A stretch of 64,000 nt of DNA, taken from Petaurus breviceps papuanus (taxonomy: Eukaryota; Chordata; Mammalia; Diprotodontia; Petauridae). The translations under genes and the position numbers were made by a program. The notes beneath the pieces were generated by a model. It was given only the letters and a program-made list of their open reading frames with translations, ran no database searches and was not told the origin of the DNA. Below are positions 9,640 through 19,434 of the stretch, piece after piece (positions within the stretch are counted from its first letter, which is position 1; each line of letters begins with the position of its first letter). The stretch lies in assembly GCA_028583685.1 (NCBI GenBank), contig JAMXIF010000031.1, positions 10,529,654 to 10,593,653 of the forward strand, read 5' to 3'.

Positions 9640-10690
9640 TTTTTTAAAAAATTTCCCCAATTATATGTAAAAACAAATTTTAACATTCACTTTAAAAAAA
9701 AGTTTTGATTTTGAAATTCTATTTCTCCCTCCCTCCCTGAGATGATGAGCAATCTGATATAGGTTATACATGTGCAATCATATAAAACATTTCCATATTA
9801 GTCATTTTGTAGAAGAATATTTGAACAAAACAAAAAGAAAATGAAAAATAGTATACTTTGGTCTGTATTCAGATGACATCATTTTTTTTTTCCTCTGGAG
9901 GCAGAAAACATTTTTGTCACAAAGCCTTTGGGATTGTCTTGGAACATTGTATTGCTGAGAATACCTAGTAATTCACAGTTGTGCATTGTACAATATTGCT
10001 GTTCCTAGGTACAATGTTCTCCTGGTTCTGTTCAATTCATTCTGTATTAGTTCACGTAACTTTTTCAGGTTTTTCTGAAATCATTCTGCTTGTCATTTCT
10101 TATAGCACAATAATATTCCATTACAATCAAATACTACAACTTGTTCAGTCATTCCCCAAGTGATGGGCATCCCCTCAATTTCTGATTTTTAGCCACTACA
10201 AAAAGAGCTGCTATAAATATTTTTGTACACATAGGCTTTTTTTCCCCTTAAAAAAATCTCTTTGGTATACAAACCTGGTAGTAGTATTGCTGGGTCCAAA
10301 GTTATGCACAGTTTTATAGACTTTTGGCCATAGTTTCAAACTGCATTCCAGAATGGTTGGATCAGTTCACAACTTCACTTGTGGTGTATTAAGGTCCCAA
10401 TTTTCCCATATCCTCCAACATTTATAATCTGCCTTTTCTGTCATATTAAGACAGTCTGATTGGTGTGAGGTGGTACCTAGGAGTCGTTTTTAATTTTTAT
10501 TTCTCTAGTCAATAGTGACTTAGAGTATTTTTTCATATGAGTATGGATGGCTTTGATTTTGCTGTCTGAAAACTTTCTGTTCATATCCTTTGACCATTTA
10601 TCAATTGAGGAATGGCCCTAATTTTTATAAATTTGATTCAGCTTTCTATATATTTGAGAAGTGAGGTCTTCATCAGTGTGCTCTAATTTT
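9640..10690 (-). mobile_element. L1 LINE 3' end (ORF2 end plus 3' UTR), antisense
   Basis: On the minus strand the order is end of ORF2 then 3' UTR. Bases 10560-10620 ('tatcctttgaccatttatca' in plus) and 10330-10400 ('aatggttggatcagttcaca') are the conserved marsupial L1 ORF2 C-terminal region. 'cattccccaagtgatgggca' is at 10150. The 3' UTR 'gagcaatctgatataggtta' lies at 9748. Truncated at the 5' side near 10690. Confidence 0.9.
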
Positions 10691-10752
10691 TAGGAAGGTC
10701 TTCCTTACGTAATGAAGACTGGGCACAATCTTTTTTTTTTTAATTTTTTTTA

Positions 10753-10896
10753 AAGCAATTGGGGTTAAGTAACTTGCTCAAGGTTACATGGCCAGTTATT
10801 TCTGGGTGTGGTGCTGAGTATCTGAACCCGGACTTGATCCAGGTCATCCCGACACTGGAGCCGGTGCTCTTACTCGCTGAGCCACCTGGCCGCCCC
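10753..10896 (-). mobile_element. SINE copy A of the dimer (GGGGCGGCCAGG subfamily)
   Basis: In sense it begins ggggcggccaggtggctcag, has 'agcaccggctccagtgtcgg' and ends 'ttacttaaccccaattgct', followed directly by the A-rich tail at 10733-10752. Confidence 0.95.
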
Positions 10897-10898
10897 TA

Positions 10899-11042
10899 AG
10901 CAATTGGGGTTAAGTAACTTGCTCAAGGTTACACGGCCAGGTGTTTCTGGGTGGGTGCTAAGTGTCTGAGCCCGGGATTCAATCTCCAGGTCTTCTCAAC
11001 ACTGGAGCCGGTGCTCTTACTCGCTGTGCTACCTGGCTGCCC
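10899..11042 (-). mobile_element. SINE copy B of the dimer (GGGGCGGCCAGG subfamily)
   Basis: Head to tail with copy A with only a 2-bp junction (10897-10898). It shares 'gtaagagcaccggctccagt' and 'taaccttgagcaagttactt' with copy A but lacks a poly(A) tail of its own. Confidence 0.95.
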
Positions 11043-11154
11043 AGTAGATATACAGATCTTTTCCATTTTTTATCTGTTTGCAGTCCTTCTTCCAGTTTCA
11101 TCCTTTAATATCTTGTCTTTTTTTTTTTTTTTTGCTTTGACTGGGCACAATCTT

Positions 11155-12235
11155 AAGGCGGAACTCAAAAATCTTTTAAATTCATTGTTCCCTTCCTCAG
11201 AGTTCTCTGAGAAATCCAAGAATATAGCTTGTGTCTTGGTATTTACAGATGTGGGTGTGTCTGCAGGCCCCATATAAGCATTTATGTTACCAGGGCATTT
11301 TGGGTACAAGGGTAACTTTTATTTTGCCCAGTAGAAAATGCAGAAGACATGTAAAGGTCTAACAGAAGCACATGTGATTGATTTAATACATATTGATACT
11401 TGTCCTTTCTCTCTGGTGAGCTTTTCCTTTCTTCCTGGATTTAAAGCAATACCTTGTGCTTTGAAATTCCCTCAGAGGGAAAGCAAACTTGGGAATACCA
11501 AAGAGAGTCACCCTTCAAAAATGTTTCAATAATTCCCATTTCCACCCTAAAGATGCAAAAAGGTCTTCAGGTTTATAGTAGACCTTAAGGTCTTAGATCC
11601 ACCAAGTTTGGGGTTAGCAGAGAGGCAACAGCCTTTCCATTGAGACCAGTGCACTCTCTGAATAATTCATTGTGATAACACAGGGCAAGGTACTGGCCTT
11701 TTGCTTCTCCCATGTCTTGAATAGGTCTACACTTCCAATTCCTGGCCAAATGCAAAATCCCACCCCCCCCCCCGAAGTTTTTGACTATACTTAGAAACTC
11801 TACCTTCTCTCCCTAGAAATCTGAATTCCTGGATCCTCATCTTTCTAGGAGGCTAGCACTCTCTAGCAGCTCCTTCCTTCACACTATAGGAAGCTGGATT
11901 GCTGAACTTTTAAACTTTAACAGGGCAACCCTGAGGTTGGTGCTGCCCCAGAACTCTCCCTTTCTCTCTGAAAGTGGGATCTTAGAACTCTCAGACTTGC
12001 CATTGAGAATGATGCAGACAAATAGAAGAAGCTACATTGGGTTGGGGATAGTTAGGGCAATCTTGCTGGAGCAGGTAAGACCTGAGCTGGGCTTTATATA
12101 CTGAGAGAGGTATCTGGTTCTGCTGGGGAACAGATACCTCTCTGGCGTATCTGGGGAACAGATTCAGTGTCAAGGAAGTTCTTGTAATCCATCCAAGGGG
12201 ACTAGGTTAGTAATGTACAAAAAGAGCCTGGTTCT
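11155..12235. other. Intergenic, nothing recognised
   Basis: No gene or repeat family is recognised. A C-run lies at about 11763-11773. The open frames at 11070-11309 and 11338-11532 have no recognisable resemblance. Confidence 0.4.
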
Positions 12236-12239
12236 CAAT

Positions 12240-12690
12240 TTGATTTGACATTTACTGAGTGCTTACTGGGGGCAAGGCAGAACCATAGTAACTAGAATGG
12301 GGGGGCGGCAAATAGGGCATTGTCCTGGGGTGCCAAAAGCCAAGGCAGGGGATAGAGAAGAACCCACTTTCTGTTGTTCTGTGTTAAAAAGTCTATTTAA
12401 GGCTACTGCAAGGCATTGTGCTGTAAGTACTAGAGGAGGTTTAAGACACAGTCCCTGCCCTCATGGAACTTCCAATATAAAAGATAACTGACACACAGAG
12501 AGAAATATGTACACTACAGAATCCCACATTAAGGGGGCACACAAAGCACAATGTGAGGACTGAAGGGGAAAGACAGTTACTAACTGGGAAGATTAGAATG
12601 ATTCATGGAGGAGGTAGCATTCAAACTGACCTTTAAAGGAAGAAGATTGAGGGCATTTAAGACATGGAGAGCAGAGAGGCAGACAAGGCA
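12240..12690 (-). mobile_element. L2 LINE 3' region, antisense
   Basis: 'gacatttactgagtgcttac' and then 'acacagtccctgccctcatg', 'ggaggaggtagcattcaaac' and 'ctttaaaggaagaagattg' follow reverse L2 order. The part near 12290-12390 is interrupted or diverged. Confidence 0.8.
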
Positions 12691-13740
12691 ATCCCATTTC
12701 GTTAACCCCACAGACAATGCTACAGCAAGGTCTGATTATATAAAGCCCATTGCAGCTGTATGGGTTTTCAACCCCCCAAATACCAAGCTCTTGGTGAAGG
12801 ACCTGGTGAGGCTGGGGAGTGAGGAATCGGAGGGTTGGATGATCTCATGGGGGATCTAGAGTGATGGAATTCCCCATCAACTCCATCATCTTGTTTCCAA
12901 ATATTTTTCAGCACCTCATTCCTAGGATGTTGGGTTCCTGTGTTATACAATGTCTAAGCCTGGTACTTAGATGTCATTTCACAATTAAGTACTGATTAAA
13001 AATTCCATTATCACTTAGGCTTTTTTCCCACTGTCTTTTAGAGCTCATTTAATAATATTAACATTTTAAGTCATAGAAAAGCAATTTAATTAGTAAGACA
13101 CCTTGAATTTCTTTTTAGATGTGTGTTATGAAAAAAAGAAAAAGAATGGAAGAGGAAGCAGGCACAGCAGCAGTAATCTTTTGGAAGGTTTCTAATTGAA
13201 TCTCCTCGAATGAGTCAGGATACAGCAGATGTAATTTTTGTATTTTCAGTGCTATTGAAGGTTAGGAGCTCCAGGAGGCGGCCAAGACAAGCTCCACTGT
13301 AGATGTCAGAAGATTTCAAAGGCAGAGAGGAGGTGGTATGAACTGAGGCAGAGCAGCCTGTGATAGTCCTGGGAGCTGTCTGGGAGGGTGACTGTGTCTC
13401 CTGGAGATCAGCGCTGGCAGGGAAATGGCCCCTTGGGATAAAGAGGATTAAAGATGAGGGCTGGCAGAGCCATCCCCAGAGGATGGCAAATGGAAATCAT
13501 CTCTGCCACAGGGATCAGGTGGTTGGAGCCACTCAGTGACTCCGGGCAGATGGAGGTGATGATGCCAGCTGCTGCCAAAAAAGAACCTAGACCCTCATAT
13601 ACATTCTTCACATAACCCTCCTCTACCTTTGCTGTCACCAAGGTAATGCAGGTGGGATTGAGGCTTGTTGCCAGGCAAAAATGTCCCCTGCCCCTCCTTC
13701 ACCAATCCAGGCATTAACCTCTTCTACTAATCTTTCCCTT
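12690..13740. other. Intergenic; contains one coding-like open frame
   Basis: No repeat family is recognised. The minus-strand frame ending at 13408 stays open upward to about 13675 and reads like a membrane segment (GSFLAAAGIITSICPE ... PLGMALPALIFNPLYP). I could not identify the protein, and no exon borders are evident, so it is not called as a gene. Confidence 0.35.
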
Positions 13741-13744
13741 TTAG

Positions 13745-13905
13745 GATCATCTAGTGATGGTCCATTTCCCTCATTTTTCAGATGAAGAGACTGAGGCCCA
13801 GAGAGATTTGTGAAAGTTCACATTTCTAATAAGTGGCAAACCAGGATTTGAACACAGGTCTTCTGACTCCAGATCTAGCCCTTCTTTTACTCTACCATGC
13901 ATTCT
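13745..13905 (-). mobile_element. MIR SINE, antisense
   Basis: 'tcagatgaagagactgaggc', 'gtggcaaaccaggatttgaa' and 'cttctgactccagatctagc' are the reverse MIR core and head. Confidence 0.92.
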
Positions 13906-14304
13906 CCCTATCTCTTTGGTCTTTATTCTTTGCTGACAAAAGTACTGTTTCTCACATACATACTCTCTGTTCTGCTGAGCAAGTGAGTACTTGGTATTTA
14001 TTTTAACCTGATTCCTCTCCTGTGAAATGTTTGGGTAAAGAGGGGTACTGGCCACCCAATTTCTGACCCTCTTTCCATGGCCTGTTTCAGCCTGGCCTTC
14101 ATGGACGGTGGTCTTTGACAGTGCCTTAGCTCCCTCAATGGCTTGTTTCAAGGCCAAATTAGATGCAAAACAGACACAAGGGGTGAGGTTGTTTTGTGAA
14201 ACAAATGAGGAGAAGCAGAAATGTTTCTGGATGTTTCCTGAGGCATCTGAAGTAGGGAATCTTGTCATATGAAGGGAATAATAATTCCTTACAGAGTCAT
14301 ATAC

Positions 14305-14720
14305 TTTTTAAAGCCTCTCACACCTATTATCTCATCTGAACCCTGGAGGTAGATAGGGTAGATGCTTAGATCAATTTTACACATAAGGAAACTGTATTTT
14401 TTTGTTGTTTTGTTTTTATAGACCAGAGAAATCATAGTTTCCCTCCATCTGCCTCCTTGGATTGATAAAGGGCCTTTAAAACAAAAGCTACAAAGTTCTT
14501 TGGGAACATTTACCCATCCTCACTATAGCCCCTGAGAGTGATAAAGAGAGAAGCCAATCTGATGATCCATCTTGCCTCTCTCCACCCCTCCACCCCTTAT
14601 AAAGATGGAGACTCTAAGCCCAAAGCAAATGGGACTTACCAAAATCACACAGTTAGTGACAGAGTGAGAGTGAGATTCTTCCCACATCTCCCTGTTCTTC
14701 CTGGTTCGGTGTTCTGTCCT
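14305..14720 (-). mobile_element. Two degraded MIR pieces, antisense
   Basis: The first piece is at about 14305-14395 ('cacctattatctcatctgaa', 'acataaggaaactgta'). The second is at about 14590-14720 ('aaaatcacacagttagtgac'). The sequence between them is unassigned. Confidence 0.65.
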
Positions 14721-14860
14721 ATTTTCAGGAAAACTTTCCAAATCCTAGAGGGGAAAACTTTCCCATTTTTTCCCTGTTGATGTGACCTCCTTGGGTCTCC
14801 AAAACTAAACTACTGCAGCAATCCAGCTCAGATAGAAGAAGTTTTTGAAGGCTGAGGGGT

Positions 14861-15272
14861 TGTATCCCCAACACAATATTCACACCGCTGATGGTGACTA
14901 TGAATATGCCAGTGTAAATCTGAATTGCAAAATATAACAGACTCTCCATATATAAGACAGAAGCAAAACATTTATCTAGGCACCAGAAAGCCAAATCCTA
15001 ACACCAGAAAACAGAATTCATCATAGCAACAAAGAAATCTATACACAATAACACTGCAGAGAGCAATACCACCCCAAAACCTTCCTTCCCACAAACAGAT
15101 ACTCACAAGCCTAGCTGTCTTCTTGCCAGCATCCTCTCTCTTCCCTCAGTTCTAACTACTCCAGCTTGCCCTGCTCCACCCTTCAGCAAGCTCCTCCTTC
15201 CACAGGCTCCATGTGATTACATTTAGCCTGTTAAGGGGCAGGGACGATCTTCAAATTCCCATTACTTTTACA
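14861..15272 (-). mobile_element. LTR of an endogenous retrovirus, fossil
   Basis: On the minus strand it begins tgtaaaagtaatgggaattt and ends ...ggggataca, so it has TGT...ACA ends. Its first 110 bp align with the solo LTR at 965 (shared blocks near 'gaagatcgtccctgcccctt' and 'cacatggagcctgtgg') and its terminus resembles that of the LTR at 15643-16886. A target duplication is not clear (aggggt against agggag). No retroviral genes adjoin it. Confidence 0.6.
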
Positions 15273-15494
15273 AGGGAGTAGGGACAACTGATGCTGTTGG
15301 AAGGATTAAATGGAATAAATGAGAAGTCTGGAAGCACTTTGAGCTGGAAAGCACTATTCAAATGTAAGGAAGCATGACTTTTGCTGTGATTACTATGCTG
15401 AGGTGGACTCTAGAGAAACAGAGGATGAATGTAGAAACTTCCAGGGAAGGGAAGGAGAAAGGGAAGAATGATGGGCTTCTCATATCCTCCATGC
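15273..15494. other. Intergenic, nothing recognised
   Basis: Short unassigned spacer between the LTR and an L2 fragment. Confidence 0.4.
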
Positions 15495-15570
15495 ATAAAT
15501 GAAGGAATGATTTATTAAGTTCTCACTCTATGCAGAACCCAGTGCTAAGCAATGGAAACACAAATAGAAA
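15495..15570 (-). mobile_element. L2 LINE 3' tail, antisense
   Basis: 'gatttattaagttctcactc' and 'cagtgctaagcaatggaaac' are reverse L2 tail. The actin retrocopy starts directly after it. Confidence 0.65.
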
Positions 15571-15642
15571 ACTTCCTACAATGAGCTCCATGTGGTCCCT
15601 GAAGAGCACCCTGTGCTTCTCACAGAAGCCCCCCTGAACCCC

Positions 15643-16886
15643 TGTAATATAATGTCAAGGAAAGGCAACTTCCCAAGGTTCAGAATACTAGCATAGGTGC
15701 TCTCCATTTTATTCAGTAACAAACCCAGAACAGAGAAGATCAAAACATGACATCATTCAAAATACAGCATTTACTAAGTGTGATTAAATAATCTCCAAGT
15801 ACTACCCCACCCCAGGACCTTCCAATCATTCAATCAATTACAAAGTCCCTGTTCTAAATACTTCTCCACCCCTAGGCTATACCTTCATTTAGTTCACCAC
15901 AAAGTCCCTCTTCTCAAATGGAGATTAGTTTCCAAACATAAGGTCAAAAGTTCCCCACCCCTGGATCACAATTGAATCTACCCCAGAGTTACATCAAGTT
16001 TAAACACAGCACTTAATACCCAAATGGAGGTCTTTTCTTCATCTTGACTCGAGGCAAGTTCTCAGCAATCTTAGCTCCTGGGGAGACAAGGCTTAGCAAG
16101 GCCATAAGATACATTGCCAGCCCCTTCATGAATTCATCCTCTGTCTATAGAACAGTCCTAGAACCCCTGAACACTTTAGCAAAGCCCTCTCCCAGGATTT
16201 CTGTAAACATACAACAAGAAAATCCTTCTTCAGGGCTTCTGAACCAACAGAAAGGCTCCCAGACCCCTGCAACAACAGCACTGTCCTTCACCAGTGGACA
16301 GTATTCACTCTGTCTGCAGGACAGTCTCCAGACCCCTGCAACAACAGCACTGTCCTTCACCAGTGGACAGTATTCACTCTGTCTGCAGGACAGTCTCCAG
16401 ACCCCTGCAACAACAGCACTGCCCTTCACCAGTGGACAGTATTCACTCTCTGTCTGCAGGACAGTCTCAGGGCTTCTTAACCAAAAGCCAGGTTCCAGGA
16501 CTTCTTCAACAACAGGACTGTCTTTCACCAGTGGACAAATCTGGCAAAAGAACATCAAAACAGACAGACAAAGTACCAGCAAAGCAGCCATGTCTCCTCA
16601 GTCCTTGGCAGCTCAGGGGGCAGGTCTCAAAAGTCCAGGACAATTCAAAGCGGCCACCAGCAATTCTCTTAGTCTCTCTCTCTCCACGAGGTGCTGCTTC
16701 CAAAAAAATCTTCCGCCTCTCTCTTGTCTCTCCAAATCTACGTCACCAGCTCCTCCCAGTTCAGGACTTTCTTTTCACATCAAAAAGTCCATCCCACAGG
16801 TGGGATTAACAAGCTCTGGGTTTTAACACAATCAATTTGAAAACCAAGCCAATACAGGGGAATCTTTAATTGCCATTACTATCACA
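15643..16886 (-). mobile_element. Solo LTR inserted in the actin pseudogene, fossil
   Basis: A 1244-bp element with TGTGATAG...ATATTACA ends (minus-strand sense) sits between perfect 5-bp duplications acccc (15638-15642 and 16887-16891), which are actin sequence. A poly(A) signal AATAAA lies at 15708-15713, about 65 bp from the 3' end. The 5' terminus resembles the LTR at 14861-15272. It contains a 69-bp tandem repeat, and a 148-codon minus-strand frame (16145-16591) that starts with a hydrophobic segment and crosses the repeat; I treat that frame as a probable by-product of the array. No internal proviral sequence remains. It is younger than the actin copy. Confidence 0.9.
16263..16540. repeat. 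69-bp minisatellite inside the LTR
   Basis: Three nearly identical 69-bp units begin at 16263, 16332 and 16401 (each acccctgcaacaacagcact...), followed by a diverged partial unit. Because 69 is a multiple of three, frames stay open through the array on both strands. Confidence 0.93.
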
Positions 16887-17342
16887 ACCCCATAGCCAAC
16901 AGAGAAAAGATGAGTTAGGTTATGTTTGAGATCTTCAATACACCAGCCATGTACATTGCCATCTAGGTTGTGCTGTGTCTGTATGCCTCCAGTCATACCA
17001 CTGGTATTGTGATGCACTCCGATGATGATGTGACCCACACTACACCCATCTATGAGGGTTATGCCCTTCCCCATGCCACCTTCCATCTGGGTCTGGCTGG
17101 CCATGATATGATGGACTACCTCATGAAGATCCTGACCAAGAGAAGGTACAATTTCACTACCTCAGCTGAGAGGGAGATCGTGGATGACTCACCATTGGCA
17201 ATGAGAGGTTCTGATATGTATATTTTTAACTTTCAAGGAGCCCATACTCCAATGGGAAGACAATGCAAGTGGAAGGTTTCAGCTACAAGTCAGATGGAAA
17301 GGTCCCATGGTCTTGAGGGTGGAACAGCAAAGCAGATGGCAA

Positions 17343-17471
17343 TGCATCTTCTTTAATGTCATTTCCACTGATGAAAGCACATCAGCTTCTGCTGTTGAAC
17401 CATTTGACAGGGTCAAGAACTTTGGTGGAAAGAACTTTATTTTCTGCGTCTTCATTAGCTATTGCAGCTTC
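17343..17471 (-). pseudogene. YBX3-like (cold-shock domain) processed pseudogene fragment
   Basis: Minus-strand translation gives EDAENKVLSTKVLDPVKWFN, a stop, then [13 protein letters not shown]. This tracks the start of the Y-box cold-shock domain (EDAEKKVLATKVLGTVKWFN...GFINRNDTKEDV). The EDAE lead-in fits YBX3 (CSDA/DbpA) better than YBX1. Y-box proteins bind RNA and single-stranded DNA; this copy is dead, with a stop inside the domain and no homology beyond KEDA. Homology may extend up to about 17500. No intron is visible. Confidence 0.8.
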
Positions 17472-17884
17472 AAGAGCCCCAGGCTGTTTCTTTGTAGAGG
17501 ATGCTTCTCAGGAGGATGGTCACAGTCCATTGCTTTTTCCAAGATTCTTGGGCTCAAAGTCTGGGGCTATCTCCATCAAAGTGTGAGGAGAGATGGTTGT
17601 CAAGGTGGTGATGGTAGTTGGACTTGGCTGGCACATTCCGCCCCTGCCTCTTCCTCAAAGAGGCCTGCTTCTTCAATGAGGCTGACTTTCTTACTCTGAG
17701 TAGCCAAGCATTCTGGGGCTGGCAGTTGGTGGACATGACTGACCCCTTCTTCACAGGAATTGCTTTTCTGGATGATGGCTCTGAGGGCAGGGCTGGAAGC
17801 AAGAGTGGTCTGTGGGATGCTGCCACCCCAAGGACTCTTGTATTCATTTGTGATGTCCATTGGCAACTGAGATAAGGACTGGGT

Positions 17885-18080
17885 ATGTAAGTTTTGATCC
17901 AACATATATCCCAACTTTGTGACCTCTTCAAATTCAGTTAGCAATGTGATCTCTATATTCATCTGAGTTGTTTAAAAAATAGTATTAAACAGAATAGGAT
18001 CAAGTACAGGGACCCAAAGAACTCCACTAAGTACTTCCTCCAGACTGATATAAATTCATCAGTCAACATCCTTGGATAGT
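17885..18080 (-). mobile_element. L3/CR1 LINE reverse-transcriptase fragment, antisense
   Basis: The minus strand reads VLSGVLWVPVLDPILFN at about 17985-18035, parallel to the RT motif SGVPQGSVLGPILFN. It is followed by IEITLLTEFEEVTKLGYMLD at about 17900-17960, parallel to the FADDTKL region. The catalytic DD pair is not preserved (EE in that place). An old, short relic. Confidence 0.75.
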
Positions 18081-18094
18081 TATGAGCTAAATTA

Positions 18095-18290
18095 TTTTTT
18101 TCTAGTAAAGCATTATTAAGCACTTATTCTATGCCTGACATTGTGCTGAGTTTTGGAGATACAAATAAAAGCAAGTGAGATAATTCCTGTCATTAAGGAT
18201 CTTACATTCTAATAGGGGAAGCAATAGGTAAAGGGGAGCTGGAAAGAGGGATGGCGGATACACACATGATAGCATGGATGTAGGTGTCCA
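18095..18290 (-). mobile_element. L2 LINE 3' end, antisense
   Basis: 'cattattaagcacttattct', 'gacattgtgctgagttttgg' and 'aaggatcttacattctaata' are the reverse L2 tail. Confidence 0.85.
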
Positions 18291-18775
18291 GAAAGTGCAA
18301 CAGAGGCCTGAAATTGAGCAAGACCAAAGCTGAGCTAGGGAAGCCTTGGGTGGGTCCAGGTGGATTCCAGAGTCCATTATCAGGTGCAAAGGGCCCAGAG
18401 ATGGCATGGCAATCAGCACAACATTGTCTACAAACAGAAATACATGGAGAATCTCACAATCTATAGGGAATTCTTCTATTTGGACTTTGCACAAATCATC
18501 CTCCAAGACACTGTCAAATACAAATAATAGTTCATATTTGAAGCGTGACCTGCAGTTATCCTGAGCGCAGTTTCTTTCTGGGGGAAACTCCTAGGTTATT
18601 ATCATAAGCTTGGGAACCTGTATACATTTCTGGGGTAAAAGTGGGATTCACTGGAATGTTTGGAGTCAGGACCCTCTCTAGGAACTCCACGTTTGTTTCC
18701 TTCTTGAGGAAGTTTTAAAAAATTGGGTGATGCTCTGAGTATGGAGTACTATAAAGGTAGATCCTCTAATGTAGA
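18290..18775. other. Intergenic, unassigned
   Basis: Nothing is recognised beyond a possible continuation of antisense L2 up to about 18350. Confidence 0.35.
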
Positions 18776-18779
18776 CATT

Positions 18780-18929
18780 CCACACCTTTGGCAGTCTGCT
18801 GCAGTTTGAGGAAGCCTTAATTGCATATAAGAAAATATATGGGATTACAAAATAAACTAACTATATTGAAATATAATAATGGAATTAAAAAAATAACCAG
18901 GTTCACAGATCTCAGGTTAGGCACCTCTG
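18780..18929. mobile_element. hAT-type MITE, second family, copy 1
   Basis: It shares 'gggattacaaaataaactaa' style interior, 'ttgaaatataataatg' and the end 'caggttaggcacctctg' with the copy at 62819-62989. The left terminal repeat is degraded and no target duplication is clear. Confidence 0.6.
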
Positions 18930-19159
18930 CCTTAGGACAGGATGGTACTTACTGATGAGTGAGAAGAGTTTTATCAATTTTGTAGGGACTGCTATGAGTC
19001 TGTGGGAATTGTTTTTGCATTCTTCTGTGAAGTCAAAAAAAGACTGGACTTTATGTAATATGCCTTCTGATCTGGAGTGCTTACACGGGAGCTTGGGACC
19101 TATTGAGCTATGCGTGTGTATCATTAGATCAAAGGATCAAAGATTTAGAGCTGCAAACA

Positions 19160-19187
19160 ACTTATGTCATCCATCCATCCATCCATC

Positions 19188-19256
<69 letters not shown>

Positions 19257-19430
19257 CCTATCATCCATCATCCATCATCAATCTATTTATCAATTTATCA
19301 GTCTATCGATGCATCTATCATCAGTATATCATCAATCTGTCCATCTATCATCAGTCTATTATCAATCTATCCATCTATCCCTCTGTTTGCCTCTCTCTCC
19401 CTCTCTCTCTCTTTCTCTTTCTCTCTCTTC
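19160..19430. repeat. Compound (ATCC)/(ATCT)/(TC) microsatellite
   Basis: ATCC repeats lead into a pure ATCT tract (about 19188-19256), then degenerate ATC-rich sequence, then a TC-rich tract to about 19430. All long open frames here are artefacts of the repeat. Confidence 0.97.
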
Positions 19431-19434
19431 ATCC

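Larger units (their letters stand above)
10717..11154 (-). mobile_element. Chimeric SINE-dimer insertion with 16-bp target duplication
   Basis: The 16-bp direct repeat gactgggcacaatctt occurs at 10717-10732 and 11139-11154. Between them, read on the minus strand, are: an unrelated 95-bp leader starting aagc plus an A-run, SINE copy B, SINE copy A, then an A-rich tail. The minus strand of the target begins aaga after tt, which fits LINE-1 endonuclease cleavage. The simplest reading is one retrotransposition of a chimeric transcript; two nested events are possible. Confidence 0.8.
15571..17211 (+). pseudogene. Cytoplasmic actin processed pseudogene, split by a solo LTR
   Basis: Two intronless pieces of one actin copy are seen. 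Piece 1 (15571-15642) encodes an actin-like [19 protein letters not shown]. Piece 2 (16887-17211) resumes at once with ANREKM, then [40 protein letters not shown] and AEREIV, and jumps to TIGNERF at 17191-17211. The match is to roughly residues 90-209 and 249-255 of beta/gamma-actin. About 40 residues are missing before TIGNERF, a stop follows AMYVAI, and the 5' and 3' thirds of the gene are absent. Actin retropseudogenes are common in mammals. The gap between the pieces is exactly the LTR at 15643-16886. Confidence 0.95.

Noticed and set aside
13771-14268. A 165-codon minus-strand frame
   Set aside because: Its 3' part is antisense MIR sequence and the rest resembles no protein family known to me.
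16044-16826. A 260-codon plus-strand frame, the longest in the window
   Set aside because: It runs through the LTR and its in-frame 69-bp minisatellite; the opposite strand is open too, and no domain is recognisable.
17222-17340. Continuation of the actin or YBX3 retrocopy between the two
   Set aside because: Neither translation matches beyond TIGNERF or KEDA, and the sequence remains unassigned.
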